Shown: positions 7,777 to 15,253 of the stretch, one piece after another | Position numbering within the stretch: the first letter of the stretch is position 1 | Layout: each line of letters starts with the position of its first letter | NCBI RefSeq assembly: GCF_023705585.1 | Contig: NZ_BOQE01000001.1 | Location: 3,256,710 to 3,320,709 of the forward strand | From: Collibacillus ludicampi | GTDB taxonomy: Bacteria > Bacillota > Bacilli > Tumebacillales > BOQE01 | Length of the DNA stretch: 64,000 nt | Direction of reading: 5' to 3' | Translations under genes and position numbers: made by a program | The notes under the pieces: generated by a model | The model's input: the letters and a program-made list of their open reading frames with translations, nothing else | Told to the model about the DNA's origin: nothing | Database searches by the model: none

Positions 7777-9873
7777 TTGCCAATGGTGTTGAAGAAGATT
7801 CGGAGGACACTCGGTGTATGGGCGCTCATTCTATTTTTATCGGTCCTTCCGGTTTGGGCCTCAACAGGGAGCACCATCTTCCAGGATTCGTTCAATGACG
7901 TTTCCCAAGTGGATCTGAACAACACAACGGCCTATGTGAACGTGGGCAGCGGCTGGGTAGAGCTGTGGCATCCGTCCCAAGCGACGGCCATCTCCGTCGA
8001 TCAAAACGCGAATTCCAACGTCCCGTCTAATATCGTTGTTGCGGATCAAGCGGGAGTCAAGTGGTATTCCTATGACCAATCCACGGGGAAAATGATCAGT
8101 AACTCGACGCTCAGTTATAACAATACGAATCCGATCGGGGTATCGTTGGTTCCGCAACAAATGACGTATTACGTGTTCACGAGGTCGGGCAGTTCTTACA
8201 CCATCGAACAAGCCGTCTTTGACGGCACAAGCATGGTGGATAACCCTCTTTCCACCGTAACCGGCCTATCCGATCTCGTAACCATCAGTGCGGTGGATAC
8301 GAGTCATGTGGCGGTAGCCAACAAGCAAGGGCAAATTAACGTGTACAGCCAAGGGATATTGGATACCACGCATTCCTTTAACACGGGATTGACCAACATC
8401 CAATCGGTCGCTAATATCCCTGGAACATGGAACTTTGTGGTTGTGACCTCGGATTCCGCCTATCAATACGTCTTTGATCAGTCGACCGGAACGTACGTAA
8501 AAAATACGGCGTATACGGTGAATTCGGGGAGCCAGACCATAGTTTCCGGCGCTACAACCGATGGCAACCTGGTAGATCTTTTGACGCCCACACAAAACGA
8601 TGCGTACATCTTTGACCAAGAAACCAATACGATGGCGCAGGCAGGGATCTATACCATCGGCGGGCTGTCAAAAGCGGTGGCTGTCGGTTTGCCTTCCGAT
8701 CAAGATGTGGTCATAGCTGACCAGGACGGAAACGTACACACCTACCAGCTGAACGGCAGCTCTTTTGCGGAAAATCCGAACCTACTGATTCAGGGGCTGA
8801 CATTTAGCAAGGATTATCATTCGCCGGGGATTTATCAAAGCAAGATCATTACTCCGTCGAGTCAAAACAACATGTTTCAGATCGTTCCTACGGAACAAAA
8901 CGATCCTGGAACAAGCATAACTTACAGCCTTTCCATCGATGGAGGAAGTTCGTTTACAACTATTCAACCAAACCAGTGGATTCATCTTCCGGCCGGGACC
9001 ACGAATCCGCCTTATATGTCCAATGTTCCGCCAGGTCCCTATATTGTGCAGGCAACGTTGACTAGCCCAAGTCCAGATGCAACCCCGCGATTGACGGATA
9101 TTCAGTTAAACGCGTACTTGGATGTCACGCCGCCGACAGCGCCGGGACAGCCCACAGCAAACCCGAATCCAAGCGGACAGGCCACAACACACATTGACTG
9201 GGCATCTTCAGATGATCCGGTATTTGCACCGTCCACAGGAGCGTCCGGAATTGCGACATATCAGATTCGGTTCAGTACGGACGGTGGGACGACGTGGGGG
9301 CCGTGGATCGACACGGGTTCCAATCAACCCGGATATGACTTGCAGGTGCCAACGAATACGGCTGTTACTTATGCCATACAGGTGAGAGCCATTGACGTGG
9401 CAGGGAACATTGGCCCCGAGAGCCCAATAGGCAACCTGTTCGTTGATACAATCCCCTTGGGGATGACCGGCAATTTGATGGTGACCAACATCGTCTACCC
9501 CACTCCCGGACAGACGTTCCCGACGAATATCTTGCCGGTGCATGTGCAGGCGGGCGGGGAAGTGATCTATGAAGTGACTACGACCGGCGGAGCCCAACAG
9601 GTACATGTCGAATACTCGGACGGTACAACGCAAGACTTGGTACCCAAGGATTCTACTCTCCAGGATGTGTGCCGGTGGGAAGGATGGTATTATCCGAGCT
9701 CCACATCCACCATTCCGCTCGATACGCCGCAAGGAACACATATCTGGATAACGAAGATCACCGTCTCTGGTCTAAACAAACAGCCTTATGAGACGAGTTC
9801 AGACTTGCTTGTGATCGACGGGTCGATCTCGCGAGGAATGTTGCCACAGATGGCCCCGAGATTGGTGAAGTAA
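7777..9873 (+). CDS. Large secreted beta-propeller-like protein with an Fn3-type domain
   Basis: About 699 residues. Start placed at TTG 7777 (6 bases after AAAGGAGGGGAGG); ATG 7783 is the alternative. Signal peptide in LGVWALILFLSVLPVWAS. Residues about 20-330 show recurrent strands with VxVADQxG-like repeats (IVVADQAGVKWY, VAVANKQGQINVY, VVIADQDGNVHTY), suggesting a beta-propeller. Around residues 448-560 lies a fibronectin/Ig-like domain (TPPTAPGQPTANPNP, YQIRFSTDGGTTWGPW, AIDVAGN). No enzyme motif. Likely a surface or envelope-associated protein of the transfer module. Confidence 0.75.
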   Translation: MPMVLKKIRRTLGVWALILFLSVLPVWASTGSTIFQDSFNDVSQVDLNNTTAYVNVGSGWVELWHPSQATAISVDQNANSNVPSNIVVADQAGVKWYSYDQSTGKMISNSTLSYNNTNPIGVSLVPQQMTYYVFTRSGSSYTIEQAVFDGTSMVDNPLSTVTGLSDLVTISAVDTSHVAVANKQGQINVYSQGILDTTHSFNTGLTNIQSVANIPGTWNFVVVTSDSAYQYVFDQSTGTYVKNTAYTVNSGSQTIVSGATTDGNLVDLLTPTQNDAYIFDQETNTMAQAGIYTIGGLSKAVAVGLPSDQDVVIADQDGNVHTYQLNGSSFAENPNLLIQGLTFSKDYHSPGIYQSKIITPSSQNNMFQIVPTEQNDPGTSITYSLSIDGGSSFTTIQPNQWIHLPAGTTNPPYMSNVPPGPYIVQATLTSPSPDATPRLTDIQLNAYLDVTPPTAPGQPTANPNPSGQATTHIDWASSDDPVFAPSTGASGIATYQIRFSTDGGTTWGPWIDTGSNQPGYDLQVPTNTAVTYAIQVRAIDVAGNIGPESPIGNLFVDTIPLGMTGNLMVTNIVYPTPGQTFPTNILPVHVQAGGEVIYEVTTTGGAQQVHVEYSDGTTQDLVPKDSTLQDVCRWEGWYYPSSTSTIPLDTPQGTHIWITKITVSGLNKQPYETSSDLLVIDGSISRGMLPQMAPRLVK

Positions 9874-9975
9874 GAACAAGTTTCTGAACGTCCCTCATGA
9901 ATATTTCTGGATAAGGAACGGTTAAGTGCTATCCCCCTCTTTTCCCGAAACGTTCTTTTGCTGCTGATCCTCCCG

Positions 9976-10004
9976 ACCTCCTTCTACATGGAAGGGGGTT
10001 TTTC
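9976..10004 (+). terminator. Terminator-like hairpin overlapping an SD sequence
   Basis: ACCTCCTTC (9976-9984) pairs with GAAGGGGGT (9991-9999) followed by TTTTT. GAAGGGGG also forms a ribosome site for the short TTG frame at 10007, as at 4271 and 12666. Confidence 0.6.
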
Positions 10005-10006
10005 TG

Positions 10007-10117
10007 TTGAAAGAGGCTAATGGAGAAACGAATTCATTGCTGGAAAAAGTGGTGGACATCACTCGAATGCATCTTCTCCCCTTGATTACGTTACGCAAAT
10101 GGTTTACGAAGACTTGA
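10007..10117 (+). pseudogene. Short 5' gene stub interrupted by inserted cargo
   Basis: A TTG start 8 bases after GAAGGGGG opens 36 codons (MKEANGETNSLLEKVV...) and then stops just where composition turns AT-rich. The expression signal matches other genes of this module, so this may be the severed start of a module gene. Family not recognised; could be a genuine 36-residue peptide. Confidence 0.35.
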
Positions 10118-10191
10118 TGTTTCTATGTTTTAACTAATAAAAAACTTCGGTAAAATACAATTATAATGTTAAATGTAAGGGAGAAAAGTAT

Positions 10192-10902
10192 ATGAGAGAG
10201 AAATATTTTGAAAGTAGTCCCCTGGAACTGAATCATATTGTTTTTCTCGGGAGAACATGGGATGAATATTTGTTGATGTTTAATTTATCAAAAGATGAAC
10301 TTATTGGTAGACGGATACTTGATTGTCCAGGGGGAGCATGTTCATTTACTGCAACTGCAAACAAATATGGAATTAAAGCCTTCTCTGTTGATTCAGCGTA
10401 TTATAATACTCCAGAGGAACTTGAGAAAAAAGGCTTGCAGGATATAGAGTATATAATCTCGATGTTAGATAAAATAAAAGAAAAATGTAAGTGGAACTAC
10501 TTCAAATCTATGGATGAACTTAGACGTGAGAGAATAACGGCTTTAAATCAATGTATTCAGGATATGAAAGAATCGAAAGGATACAGATATTTACCCGCAA
10601 TTTTACCGGTCTTACCCTGTAAAGATAAGTCTTTTGATATGACTCTTTCCGCCCACTTATTGTTTATGTATGCGGATCAACTCGATTACAATTTTCACCT
10701 TCAAACGATTCAAGAAATGATTAGAGTAACCAGAGATGAAATTCGAATTTTTCAGACAACTGATATGAATGGTAATAAATATTTGTATTTGGATGAAATT
10801 ATCGATTGGCTTCGAACAAAGGGTATGAAAGTAGATGAAGTAAAAGTACCCTATGAATTTCACAGGAATGCTAACACAATGTTGAGAATTATTTGCAGAT
10901 AA
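10192..10902 (+). CDS. Class I SAM-dependent methyltransferase-like protein
   Basis: 236 residues after AAGGGAGAAAAG. The motif I region is RILDCPGGACSFTATANKYG (residues about 43-62), with an acidic residue at the end of strand 2 (FSVDSAYY), and a PCKDKSFDMTLSAHLLF stretch typical of motif IV. The glycine pattern is D-x-P-G-G-A rather than D-x-G-x-G, so the SAM site is unusual. It is much more AT-rich than the flanking transfer genes and ends about 20 bases before the sensor kinase start, so the pair is probably one operon. Substrate unknown. Confidence 0.7.
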   Translation: MREKYFESSPLELNHIVFLGRTWDEYLLMFNLSKDELIGRRILDCPGGACSFTATANKYGIKAFSVDSAYYNTPEELEKKGLQDIEYIISMLDKIKEKCKWNYFKSMDELRRERITALNQCIQDMKESKGYRYLPAILPVLPCKDKSFDMTLSAHLLFMYADQLDYNFHLQTIQEMIRVTRDEIRIFQTTDMNGNKYLYLDEIIDWLRTKGMKVDEVKVPYEFHRNANTMLRIICR

Positions 10903-10922
10903 CGGAAAAAGAAGGTGAATTT

Positions 10923-12200
10923 GTGGATGTAATTAACGGGATCAATCAAATATTGCTACAGGTACTTATTATTCTTTTTCCAATTATAATTTTTTACTTT
11001 TTTTGGGGAGACAAAGTTTTAATAGAGAATAAAAAAAGTGTTGGATTTGCTTATGGGATAATCGTGGGGACATCACTTATACTTTGTATGATTTGTTCGT
11101 TTCCGATTTATCATGGATACTTGCTGGATTTAAGAACAATTCCTTTATTGATAGGAATTCTATATGGGGGATATGGTGCAGGGATTTTTATTACAGTCGT
11201 ATTTCTAGGTTTTCGATACTATTTGGGTGGTGGAGGAACCCTTGTCCCAGTAATTGTTTGTTCTATTGTGCTTCCCATAACATTTTTGTTGATTCCAAAA
11301 TATAAGAGTTATAGTTCCAGACATAAAGTAATTATTGCAACTATACTGACACTATTTACAAGTCTTTTGATTGCTAGTGTGACATATTTAAAGCTCATGT
11401 GGTCGAACATACCAGTTAATAGAGACTTTTTAATATTTTTTGCGGGTTTTAGTATTATTCAAACAGGTACTATGTTGATAACGGTTTCCCTAATTGAGAG
11501 TATGCGGGAAAGATTAATGTTGCATTACCGATTACGACAGGCAGAGAAGTTAAATGTATTGAGTGAAATGGCTGCGTCGATAGCACATGAAATCAGGAAT
11601 CCAATGACGGTTATTAGAGGCTTTATGCAACTTATGAATAATAATGCACAAATACCTATGGATATTAGACCTTATTTGAAGTTAATAATTGAAGAGTTGG
11701 ATAGGGCAGAATCAATAATAACTGGATTTCTGTCGTTAGCAAAACCACAACTAGAAAGACTGGAACCAGTATCCGTTTTGGAGCTTATACATAATGTGGT
11801 GAATGTAATGTCTCCCTATGCATTATTACATGGTGTACAAATTCAAGTCTTTACTGATTACTCTCCCTGTATCGAAACTAATCCAAGAAAATTAAGTCAA
11901 GTGTTAATAAATATAATTAAGAATGGCATTGAGGCTATGACAGACGGAGGTTTATTGAAGATTGAAGTAAAAGAAGAGGAAGATATTGTGTTAATAAAAA
12001 TAATTGATTCTGGAATAGGAATGACGAAAGAAGAATTAAAACGACTGGGAACACTTTTTTATTCCACAAAAACAAAAGGAACAGGAGTCGGATTGATGAT
12101 AAGTTATAAAATTATTGAATCAATGAATGGACGAATTGAGGTTAGTAGTGAGAAGGGAACAGGTACACAGTTTACTATTATCATTCCGAAAGCAAGTTGA
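10923..12200 (+). CDS. KinB-like membrane sensor histidine kinase
   Basis: 426 residues from GTG 10923 (AAGAAGGTGA 5 bases upstream). Five to six hydrophobic segments fill residues 1-195 with the LYT/YhcK-type 5TM signature (GGYGAGIFITVVFLGFRYYL). HisKA dimerisation domain with phospho-acceptor in SIAHEIRNPM (residue about 222). HATPase_c follows: N box NIIKNGIEAM, G1 DSGIGM, F box, G2 GTGVGL. This architecture is that of B. subtilis KinB and related sporulation phosphorelay kinases. No response regulator is adjacent. The pair with the methyltransferase looks like transferred cargo. Confidence 0.88.
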   Translation: MDVINGINQILLQVLIILFPIIIFYFFWGDKVLIENKKSVGFAYGIIVGTSLILCMICSFPIYHGYLLDLRTIPLLIGILYGGYGAGIFITVVFLGFRYYLGGGGTLVPVIVCSIVLPITFLLIPKYKSYSSRHKVIIATILTLFTSLLIASVTYLKLMWSNIPVNRDFLIFFAGFSIIQTGTMLITVSLIESMRERLMLHYRLRQAEKLNVLSEMAASIAHEIRNPMTVIRGFMQLMNNNAQIPMDIRPYLKLIIEELDRAESIITGFLSLAKPQLERLEPVSVLELIHNVVNVMSPYALLHGVQIQVFTDYSPCIETNPRKLSQVLINIIKNGIEAMTDGGLLKIEVKEEEDIVLIKIIDSGIGMTKEELKRLGTLFYSTKTKGTGVGLMISYKIIESMNGRIEVSSEKGTGTQFTIIIPKAS

Positions 12201-12278
12201 GTCCGATATCTTAGATTTGATAGGTTATCTCGTATATAAAAGTAAAGAAAGGCAAAGTGCTTCTCAATTATTTTGACA

Positions 12279-12305
12279 ACAGTCGATGAAAATCGGCTGT
12301 TTTTA
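12279..12305 (+). terminator. Rho-independent terminator
   Basis: ACAGTCGAT, tetraloop GAAA, ATCGGCTGT and TTTTA, 79 bases after the kinase stop. Confidence 0.8.
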
Positions 12306-12325
12306 TTTGGATTCAGCGAAACCGG

Positions 12326-12592
12326 ATGCGACATTTTGGAGTATATGGTTCAATAGTTGATCCTACGAGGCCCTTTACTATTTTGGCCCAACACTATGAG
12401 CGTTTGGAAGATGAAGTGAAAAGTCTTTTGAAGCAGCGACGGCAGATCATGAATTATAAACCACATTGAATCGTCTTTCGGTAACTGGAGCAACAATATC
12501 GCGGGAAAAAAATGAGTCCAGTATGTCCGCATTGTGAACGGGGATTTTTCTTTGAAGAGATCAAAGCATGGATCAACTCGGAATTTGAGTAA
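12326..12592 (+). pseudogene. Degenerate small gene with a C-terminal CxxC knuckle
   Basis: One frame carries MRHFGVYGSIVDPTRPF... with a helix-rich stretch (YERLEDEVKSLLKQRRQI), then two in-frame stops at 12467 and 12482, then LEQQYRGKKMSPVCPHCERG and a stop at 12590. Read through, it would be about 88 residues with a CPHC knuckle. It may be a decayed DNA-binding protein lying just outside the inserted methyltransferase/kinase pair. Two independent short frames remain possible. Confidence 0.4.
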
Positions 12593-12646
12593 AAGTTAAG
12601 AAGCCGTGAATTTCATAATCCGATAAGCTGAAGACATTCTCACACG

Positions 12647-12670
12647 CCCCCTTCTGTTGAAGGGGGTTTT
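12647..12670 (+). promoter_or_regulatory. Terminator-like hairpin containing an SD
   Basis: CCCCCTTC, loop TGTT, GAAGGGGG then TTTTT. The 3' arm is the ribosome site of the TTG start at 12675, so the same sequence can terminate upstream transcription or be masked for translation. Confidence 0.6.
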
Positions 12671-12674
12671 TCAA

Positions 12675-13634
12675 TTGGAGAACCTGCATGTTTTAGGACC
12701 GGAAACAGCTAAAAGGACATGGAAAGTCATTCTCATTGGAGTAGGAATCTTTTTTTTCATGTTCATGTCCCTGTTTGCCGGGGGAGGGAGTGTGCTGCAG
12801 CAGAATCAAGGACTCCAGTGGAACGAGTCTATTGGTGACCCATCGGAGTATGCCAGAAAAATGATTCCCGCCGACTTGCTTCCACTCTACATGCAAGCGG
12901 GAGCGAAGTACAACATCCCTTGGCAAGTGCTGGCCGCCATTCACATGACCGAAACGACCTTTTGCAAAAAAGGATGTCCGGTCAGTTCAGCCGGTGCCGA
13001 GGGGCCGATGCAATTCATGCCTTCCACTTTTGCCGCCTATGCGGTCGATGGTGACGGGGATGGCAAAGCGGACATTCAGGATGTAGCCGATGCCATATTC
13101 ACTGCAGCCCACATGTTGGCGGAAGACGGTTTCAACAAGAATCCTCGTCAAGCCATCTATGCATACAACCATTCGGATGCATACGTAAACCATGTGCTGG
13201 GTTTGGCCCAACAGTTTTCCAATGGAGATATTGGAGGAGAAGTGGGATCCCCGCTTGGAGAGGCAAAGTATCAGGCACTGATGAGTGAAGCCACCAAATA
13301 CGAAGGGAGGCCCTATGTGTGGGGAGGTTCCAATCCTTCGACGGGCTTTGATTGTTCAGGACTGACCCAATGGGTGTACGGGTCCATTGGAATTCAACTC
13401 CCACGCACGGCCCAGCAACAATATGATGCCGTGCAACACATCTCCCAGGCGGAAGCCAAGCCCGGCGATCTGATCTTTTTTTCAGGCACTTACGATACTA
13501 CAGATTCTGTCACCCATGTGGGCATTTATGTCGGGAACGGGAAAATGTACGATGCCGATGATTACGGCGTGGGGTATCACGATCTTTCAGGATACTGGAT
13601 GCAACATCTGTACGGCTTTGGCCGTGTGAAATAA
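12675..13634 (+). CDS. Lytic transglycosylase plus NlpC/P60 peptidase (conjugation-type cell-wall hydrolase)
   Basis: 319 residues from TTG 12675, chosen for GAAGGGGG 8 bases upstream. Membrane anchor at residues about 14-34. A lysozyme-like transglycosylase domain follows (LLPLYMQAGAKYNIPWQVLA, Glu in MTETTF, then GPMQFMPSTFAAYAVDGDGD). The C-terminal NlpC/P60 domain has the catalytic Cys in FDCSGLTQWVYG, His in SVTHVGIYVG and a third polar residue further on. This fused pair is the VirB1-like wall-opening enzyme of Gram-positive conjugative elements (TcpG/Orf14-type). Strong support for reading the region as a transfer module. Confidence 0.9.
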   Translation: MENLHVLGPETAKRTWKVILIGVGIFFFMFMSLFAGGGSVLQQNQGLQWNESIGDPSEYARKMIPADLLPLYMQAGAKYNIPWQVLAAIHMTETTFCKKGCPVSSAGAEGPMQFMPSTFAAYAVDGDGDGKADIQDVADAIFTAAHMLAEDGFNKNPRQAIYAYNHSDAYVNHVLGLAQQFSNGDIGGEVGSPLGEAKYQALMSEATKYEGRPYVWGGSNPSTGFDCSGLTQWVYGSIGIQLPRTAQQQYDAVQHISQAEAKPGDLIFFSGTYDTTDSVTHVGIYVGNGKMYDADDYGVGYHDLSGYWMQHLYGFGRVK

Positions 13635-13650
13635 AAAGGAGGGGACACCC

Positions 13651-14256
13651 ATGGATATTTGGAAGGGCTTAACGGCGGGACTGGCAGCGGTTTCTGTTCT
13701 TCTGACTGTTGGCTACGTGCAAGAGAAGCAGGCGGTGGATCAGGCGCAGAAGGAAGTCACACAGTTGCAGGCGCAGGTGCAAAAGGGAAATGGTCGGGGA
13801 GATTCGTCCCAGGGCCAACCGAACAGCCAAAATCCACTGGACAATCAGGCGGTGCAAGCCGCTGAACAAGAAGCGGTCATAAAAGCGATGTTGAAGGAAA
13901 CTTTCCAGAATTTATTTACTTATGACAACAAGAATTATGAACACCGGTTTGACTTGCTTCAAAAAAATGCCTTCCAGAACGTGGTTAAGATGTTGAAAGG
14001 TTCAGGCGATGGGAGTGACAGCTTACCACCTCTTCCTATGAAAAGTACGGTGCAATCGGTAGAAGTTTATACCACCGTGGATGGCGCGGATACCGGCCAC
14101 GCTCTGGTCAATGTAAAGAGTATCTTCACGAATGATGAGGTGAGATCGACCAATCTAAACCAGTTATTTGATGTAGATCTGAAAAAGATGGGTGAAAAAT
14201 GGTGGATTGAGAAAATTGCCATGTTGCAAACAGCCCAGCCTTTCACTCATCCCTGA
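13651..14256 (+). CDS. Membrane-anchored coiled-coil protein of the transfer module
   Basis: 201 residues after AAAGGAGGGG. Membrane segment near residues 6-22, then a coiled coil (QEKQAVDQAQKEVTQLQAQV), a Gly/Ser/Gln/Asn linker, and a C-terminal domain of about 120 residues with beta strands and a final WWIEKIAML, resembling an NTF2-like domain. Located 16 bases after the wall hydrolase. Family not recognised; a channel scaffold facing outside is plausible. Confidence 0.65.
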   Translation: MDIWKGLTAGLAAVSVLLTVGYVQEKQAVDQAQKEVTQLQAQVQKGNGRGDSSQGQPNSQNPLDNQAVQAAEQEAVIKAMLKETFQNLFTYDNKNYEHRFDLLQKNAFQNVVKMLKGSGDGSDSLPPLPMKSTVQSVEVYTTVDGADTGHALVNVKSIFTNDEVRSTNLNQLFDVDLKKMGEKWWIEKIAMLQTAQPFTHP

Positions 14257-14276
14257 TCGGCCCCAACCGTTCTCTC

Positions 14277-14303
14277 ATCCCCCAGAAAGGGTGAAAGGGG
14301 GAT
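14277..14303 (+). promoter_or_regulatory. Hairpin with SD in 3' arm
   Basis: ATCCCCC (14277-14283) pairs with GGGGGAT (14297-14303). GAAAGGGGG is the ribosome site for ATG 14309. Confidence 0.45.
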
Positions 14304-14308
14304 TGGAA

Positions 14309-14632
14309 ATGAGAATCATATGGACAAATCATGCAAAAAAAAAGTTAGGGGATCGACATCGAGAGAATGCCTTGGAAAAGGCACGAGAAATTGGTACGGC
14401 TTTTGCCGAGGGTGACGTGGAATGGATCGTGCCAGGTGAAGAAGTGTTAGCTGCCGGTGAACGCATGATTGTCCGGCCCGACAGGGAGGGGTGGTACATT
14501 GTGACCTACCTGGGCAGTCATCCCTATCCGGAGGGAACCGATTTCGCTGCCGTCCGCAGATGGGAAAGACACCAGAGGCGAAGGGAAATGCACAAGACGC
14601 CGCTCAACAGCCGGAGAAGGGTGTCCGGTTAA
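14309..14632 (+). CDS. Small basic protein of unknown function
   Basis: 107 residues from ATG 14309, six bases after GGGGGAT. Starts MRIIWTNHAKKKLGDRHREN, a pattern (strand, then HAxxRxxxR-like helix) seen in DUF4258 and some RelE-fold proteins, followed by a beta-rich half (ERMIVRPDREGWYIVTYLG) and a very basic tail. A toxin-like or DNA/RNA-binding role is possible, but no catalytic signature is visible. Its stop overlaps the next start by one base (TAATG). Confidence 0.6.
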   Translation: MRIIWTNHAKKKLGDRHRENALEKAREIGTAFAEGDVEWIVPGEEVLAAGERMIVRPDREGWYIVTYLGSHPYPEGTDFAAVRRWERHQRRREMHKTPLNSRRRVSG

Positions 14633-14919
14633 TGGGTGTACGGTCGTTTCACTTCAAGATTAACGACACTGACCAGCTGGATAAGAGGATCATCGACTGG
14701 CTATTGCACAATCCCAATCGTTCGGAGAGCATCCGCGAAGCCCTGCGAGTGTATTTCTTTCTGCGGGAGCACGGAATACCGGTGGTTTCTGAGATGCCCT
14801 TGGAGCCTAAAAAGGAACGCTCCGCCCAGGGAAGTGGGGAGACTTCTACAGAGCCGGACGATTCAACGGTGAATGAGTTCTTCCAGGCGATGCGGGCTGG
14901 ACTGGACGACTGGGTTTAA
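14632..14919 (+). CDS. Ribbon-helix-helix-like DNA-binding protein
   Basis: 95 residues from the ATG that overlaps the preceding stop. The N-terminus VRSFHFKINDTDQLDKRIID reads as a beta strand and helix, then NPNRSESIREALRVYFFLRE as the second RHH helix; the SESIREALR motif is typical of MetJ/Arc-type repressors and relaxosome accessory proteins. The tail is acidic and likely disordered. It directly precedes a region rich in repeats (14976-15182), consistent with autoregulation or oriT binding; both are inference. Confidence 0.6.
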   Translation: MGVRSFHFKINDTDQLDKRIIDWLLHNPNRSESIREALRVYFFLREHGIPVVSEMPLEPKKERSAQGSGETSTEPDDSTVNEFFQAMRAGLDDWV

Positions 14920-14975
14920 GGGCACGGTTGCTGGACTTTTTGGCTCTTTTACCGGTTTTTCTACATTTTCTACTC

Positions 14976-15182
14976 TTCAACGGTAGAACATGCGCTTGGT
15001 TGCGCGATTCCCAATCAAAATCCCGTGTCTGGAGCGGGTTTCTTTCAAAAATCCGTGTCTTTGCCGGAATTTCGGGAAAGAAACCGGCAAGACAAAGAAG
15101 TGTGACGGGTTCGAGGTAGAATTCTCCTCTGTTGCTGGTTTTTTCGGCAAAGACCCGTGTCTCGGGAACTTTTTCTACCGAT
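14976..15182. other. Repeat-rich intergenic region, candidate oriT/regulatory locus
   Basis: Between the RHH-like gene and the DNA-transfer ATPase. CCGTGTCT occurs at 15023-15030, 15053-15060 and 15155-15162. Inverted repeats: GGTTTCTTT (15037-15045) with AAAGAAACC (15077-15085), TTGCCGG (15061-15067) with CCGGCAA (15084-15090), and outer CGGTAGAA (14981-14988) with TTCTACCG (15173-15180). An open frame runs through it but has no ribosome site. Confidence 0.45.
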
Positions 15183-15253
15183 CAAGAGTCGCAAACGCCA
15201 TTGTGCTCAGGAATTTGGCAAAAAATACGTCAACGGATAGGAGTGATACACTC

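Noticed and set aside
10192..12200. Methyltransferase plus kinase as a restriction or phage-defence pair
   Set aside because: The kinase is a standard KinB-like histidine kinase and the methyltransferase has no DNA-recognition motif (no DPPY/NPPF).
14990..15253. 88-residue N-terminal extension of the DNA-transfer ATPase
   Set aside because: It would be translated from repeats and inverted repeats without a ribosome site; ATG 15254 has AGGAGTG and starts directly before the membrane segment.
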